From contig CAZSBS010000014.1 in the NCBI GenBank assembly GCA_964605095.1, forward strand, positions 1 through 33,199: 33,199 bases of DNA, given 5' to 3'. Source of the DNA: JAUWQU01 sp964605095. Its GTDB lineage: Bacteria; Planctomycetota; Phycisphaerae; SM23-33. Below are positions 30,975 through 33,199 of the stretch, piece by piece. The notes beneath the pieces were generated by a model, which saw only the letters and a program-made list of their open reading frames with translations, ran no database searches and was not told the DNA's origin. Numbering within the stretch: position 1 is the stretch's first letter; every line of letters begins with the position of its first letter. A program made the translations under genes and the position numbers.

Positions 30975-33199
30975 TCACATCCACTCGTCGTTGCCCAGCA
31001 CCTCCAGGTGCGCCAGTCGCAGGACGATGGTCTTGTGGCCAGAGTTGTCGAAGATTATTTCCGCTCGCGTTTCGGGCCAGTGGTTCCGAAGGCCGATGAC
31101 CTTTCCAAGGCCGAACTTCGAATGCCGCACCCGGCTGTTGACGACGAGGTGCTCGTACTCTGCCGGTGGCGGCGGGATGTCCGGCATGTCGAACTCTCCG
31201 GGCGCCTCGTCACCGCGGTGGCGCCCGCGGGCACCGGCAGACTCCACGGCGCGTTCGATGGCGGCACGCTCGTCCACGTCGTCGTAGAAACCCCCGCGAT
31301 GGTGGCGGCGGGCGGGGTGGCTTTCAGGTACGACCGTGGTGGTGTCCTCGAAGCAGACAAATTCGCTGCCGATCTCCTGGAGAAACTGCGAGGCCACCTG
31401 CGACATATGCTGGCCCCGTACTCGCCGCCGGCGGGCGCACGTGAGCGTCAACTCGTTCATCGCACGAGTCATGCCCACGAAGGCAAGCCGGCGCTCCTCT
31501 TCCATGGCCTGCGCTGCACGGCGAGAATACCAACCTTCATCCCTGCCGGACCGGTTGTCCTCGTCCACGCGGACCATCGGCAGCAGGCCCACCTCACAGC
31601 CGGCAATGAACACGGCCGGAAACTCCAGGCCCTTGGCGGCGTGGAGCGTCATGAACGTGACGGCGCCGCCCGAGCCCTCGAAGTGATCGGTGTCCGACAC
31701 GAGCGCGACCTGGTGGAGGAAGTCCGGCAGGCGGGCGTCGGGGGTTTCCTGCTCGAATTCCGCCGCGGTTGACACGAGTTCGTCTATGTTTGCCAGGGTC
31801 TGCTTGTCTTCCTCGCCTTCACCGGAAAATGAGGCCCGCAGGCCGCTGCCGACGATCACGCTCTCGACGACCTTGCTGGCCGGGCGGTCAAGATGCGAGG
31901 CCAGCGTGCCGATCAACCCGGCGAACTGGCGGACCTTCTGGGCCGCGCCCGCCTTGATGCCCGCGGCCTCGGGCTCTCGGCAAAGCTCCAGCAGCGAAAG
32001 ACCCCGCTGCTCGGCTGCGCCCACAAGCCTGCTTACGGTGGTCGGGCCAATTCCGCGAGCGGGAGTGTTGATTATCCGCATGCAGCTAAGGTCGTCGGAC
32101 GCGTTGACCATCAGCCGCAGGTACGCAAGGACGTCCTTGACCTCCTTGCGGTTGTAGAACTCCACGCCGCGAGCGACGCGGTACGGGGTGCCGCTCTTGC
32201 GGAAGACGTCCTCCAGCACCCGGGACAGCGAGTTGACGCGGTACAGCACGGCCGCCTCGTCGAATCGCCCGCCCGCCAGGCGGTGCTGGGCGATTCTACG
32301 GGCTATCTCGTGGGCCTCGGCGTGCTCATCGTCGCAGTAGACCACATGCACATCCTGCCCGCCCTCGCGGCGAGTCCAGAGCGTCTTGTCCTTGCGCTGG
32401 GAGTTGTGGGCGATGAGCTTCGACGCGGCAGCGAGGATCGGCCTGCTCGAACGGTAGTTCTCTTCCAGCCGGATGACGGTGGCGTTGGGGTAGTCGGCCT
32501 CGAACTCAAGGATATTCCGTATGTCCGCCCCTCGCCAGCCGTATATGCTTTGGTCCGGATCGCCGGTAACGCAGATGTTCTCGTGCTCCATCGCCATGCC
32601 GTGGGCAAGGATGTACTGGGCGTGGTTTGTATCCTGATATTCGTCTATGAGAATGTACTTGTACCGCCGGCCCAGCAGTTGCCTGATGTCCGGCCGGTCG
32701 CGAAGCAAAAAGGCCATCCGCACCAGCAGGTCGTCGAAGTCCAGGGCGTTGCTGTCGTCGAGCGTCTTCTGGTAGACGCGGTAGACCTCCGCCGCCCGCC
32801 GGGCGAAGAAATCCTCCGCCATCTCCAGGGCGTACTGCTCGGGTGACTTCATCTCGTTTTTCGCGTTGGAGATCAGGGCCAGAACGCGAGCGGGCTTGAA
32901 TATATCCTGCGGCAACTCGAGCTTCTTGACGGCGCCCTTGACGATGCGGAGCTGGTCGTCGCGATCATAAATGGAGTAATTATGGGCAAGGTTGGCCTCG
33001 GCGGCGAACTCGCGGAGCAGCCTGGCACAAAGCCCGTGAAAGGTGCATAGCAGCGTCCCGCGCGGGACGTTCAGGGCGTCGACGCGCTGCCGCATCTCCC
33101 CGGCGGCCTTGTTGGTGAAGGTGATCGCCAGGATGCTCCACGGAGCGACGCCTTGCTGGACGAGGTAAGCCACACGCCGCGTAATGACGCGGGTCTTGC
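30975..33199 (-). CDS. uvrD: UvrD/PcrA-type superfamily 1 DNA helicase (5' partial)
   Basis: About 740 residues are visible; the start and most of Walker A lie beyond the right edge, the first readable residues being KTRVITRRVAYLVQQG. Helicase motifs follow: Ia ITFTNKAAGEM, II DEYQDTN, III GDPDQSIYGWRGAD, IV VIRLEENYRSS, V TLHAAKGLEFPAVFIAG and VI EERRLAFVGMTRA. The C-terminus has a Tudor-like domain (SRVRHSKFGLGKVIGLRN), which in PcrA/UvrD contacts RNA polymerase. This 3'-5' helicase acts in nucleotide excision and mismatch repair. A basic, His-rich linker (about 60 residues) precedes the Tudor domain. It converges with the mnmE-like gene. Confidence 0.95.
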   Translation of the reverse strand, partial: KTRVITRRVAYLVQQGVAPWSILAITFTNKAAGEMRQRVDALNVPRGTLLCTFHGLCARLLREFAAEANLAHNYSIYDRDDQLRIVKGAVKKLELPQDIFKPARVLALISNAKNEMKSPEQYALEMAEDFFARRAAEVYRVYQKTLDDSNALDFDDLLVRMAFLLRDRPDIRQLLGRRYKYILIDEYQDTNHAQYILAHGMAMEHENICVTGDPDQSIYGWRGADIRNILEFEADYPNATVIRLEENYRSSRPILAAASKLIAHNSQRKDKTLWTRREGGQDVHVVYCDDEHAEAHEIARRIAQHRLAGGRFDEAAVLYRVNSLSRVLEDVFRKSGTPYRVARGVEFYNRKEVKDVLAYLRLMVNASDDLSCMRIINTPARGIGPTTVSRLVGAAEQRGLSLLELCREPEAAGIKAGAAQKVRQFAGLIGTLASHLDRPASKVVESVIVGSGLRASFSGEGEEDKQTLANIDELVSTAAEFEQETPDARLPDFLHQVALVSDTDHFEGSGGAVTFMTLHAAKGLEFPAVFIAGCEVGLLPMVRVDEDNRSGRDEGWYSRRAAQAMEEERRLAFVGMTRAMNELTLTCARRRRVRGQHMSQVASQFLQEIGSEFVCFEDTTTVVPESHPARRHHRGGFYDDVDERAAIERAVESAGARGRHRGDEAPGEFDMPDIPPPPAEYEHLVVNSRVRHSKFGLGKVIGLRNHWPETRAEIIFDNSGHKTIVLRLAHLEVLGNDEWM

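Noticed and set aside
1..33199. CRISPR array, tRNA, rRNA or phage genes
   Set aside because: No repeat-spacer pattern, tRNA-like fold, rRNA sequence or phage protein was seen; the tandem arrays have no unique spacers.

Overview
The window looks like chromosomal DNA from a GC-rich, Gram-negative-type bacterium, most likely a planctomycete of the Phycisphaerae kind. That placement is an inference. It rests on the pseudopilin-rich secretion operon, a PQQ-type beta-propeller protein, a divergent MnmE-like GTPase, the pairing of a Y-family polymerase with a DnaE2-type polymerase, and many intergenic repeats of 7-bp and 9-bp units. No rRNA, tRNA, CRISPR array, phage or plasmid gene was seen.

Layout. 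(1) Positions 1-11104, plus strand: one long operon for a type II secretion / type IV pilus-like machine. It runs from the end of a PilT-type ATPase through GspE and GspF to seven prepilin-like proteins (three GspG-like, one GspH-like, one GspI-like, one GspJ-like and a 1016-residue GspK-like protein). (2) 11106-15451, minus strand: a class III nucleotidyl cyclase, a MrfA/YprA-type DEAH helicase and a MrfB/YprB-type exonuclease, which resembles the Bacillus MrfAB mitomycin-repair pair. (3) 15575-21433, plus strand: a strong sigma70-type promoter, a small unknown protein, an active-looking Y-family polymerase, a DnaE2-like error-prone polymerase and a DUF72 protein. Regions 2 and 3 diverge from about 15.5 kb and together form a DNA-damage repair and tolerance island. 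(4) 21473-24828: a sigma-70 family factor, an orphan HicB-like protein and a PAS histidine kinase that lacks the usual phosphoacceptor histidine. (5) 24841-27233: a secreted beta-propeller protein and a secreted protein of unknown function. (6) 27351-30856: core genes rpmA, obgE, coaX and an mnmE-like gene. (7) 30975-33199, minus strand: a UvrD/PcrA helicase cut by the window edge.

Repeats give the window its most unusual biology. Two 157-bp MITE-like elements, inverted relative to each other and flanked by TA, bracket the 11-kb repair island, and one of them supplies the stop codon of the mrfA-like gene. Tandem 7-mer and 9-mer arrays fill many gene gaps. One 7-mer array lies in frame inside the PHP domain of dnaE2. 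A separate inverted-repeat element encodes most of the 50-residue leader of the GspI-like pseudopilin. Repeat invasion of coding sequence is therefore seen twice independently, plus once at a stop codon.
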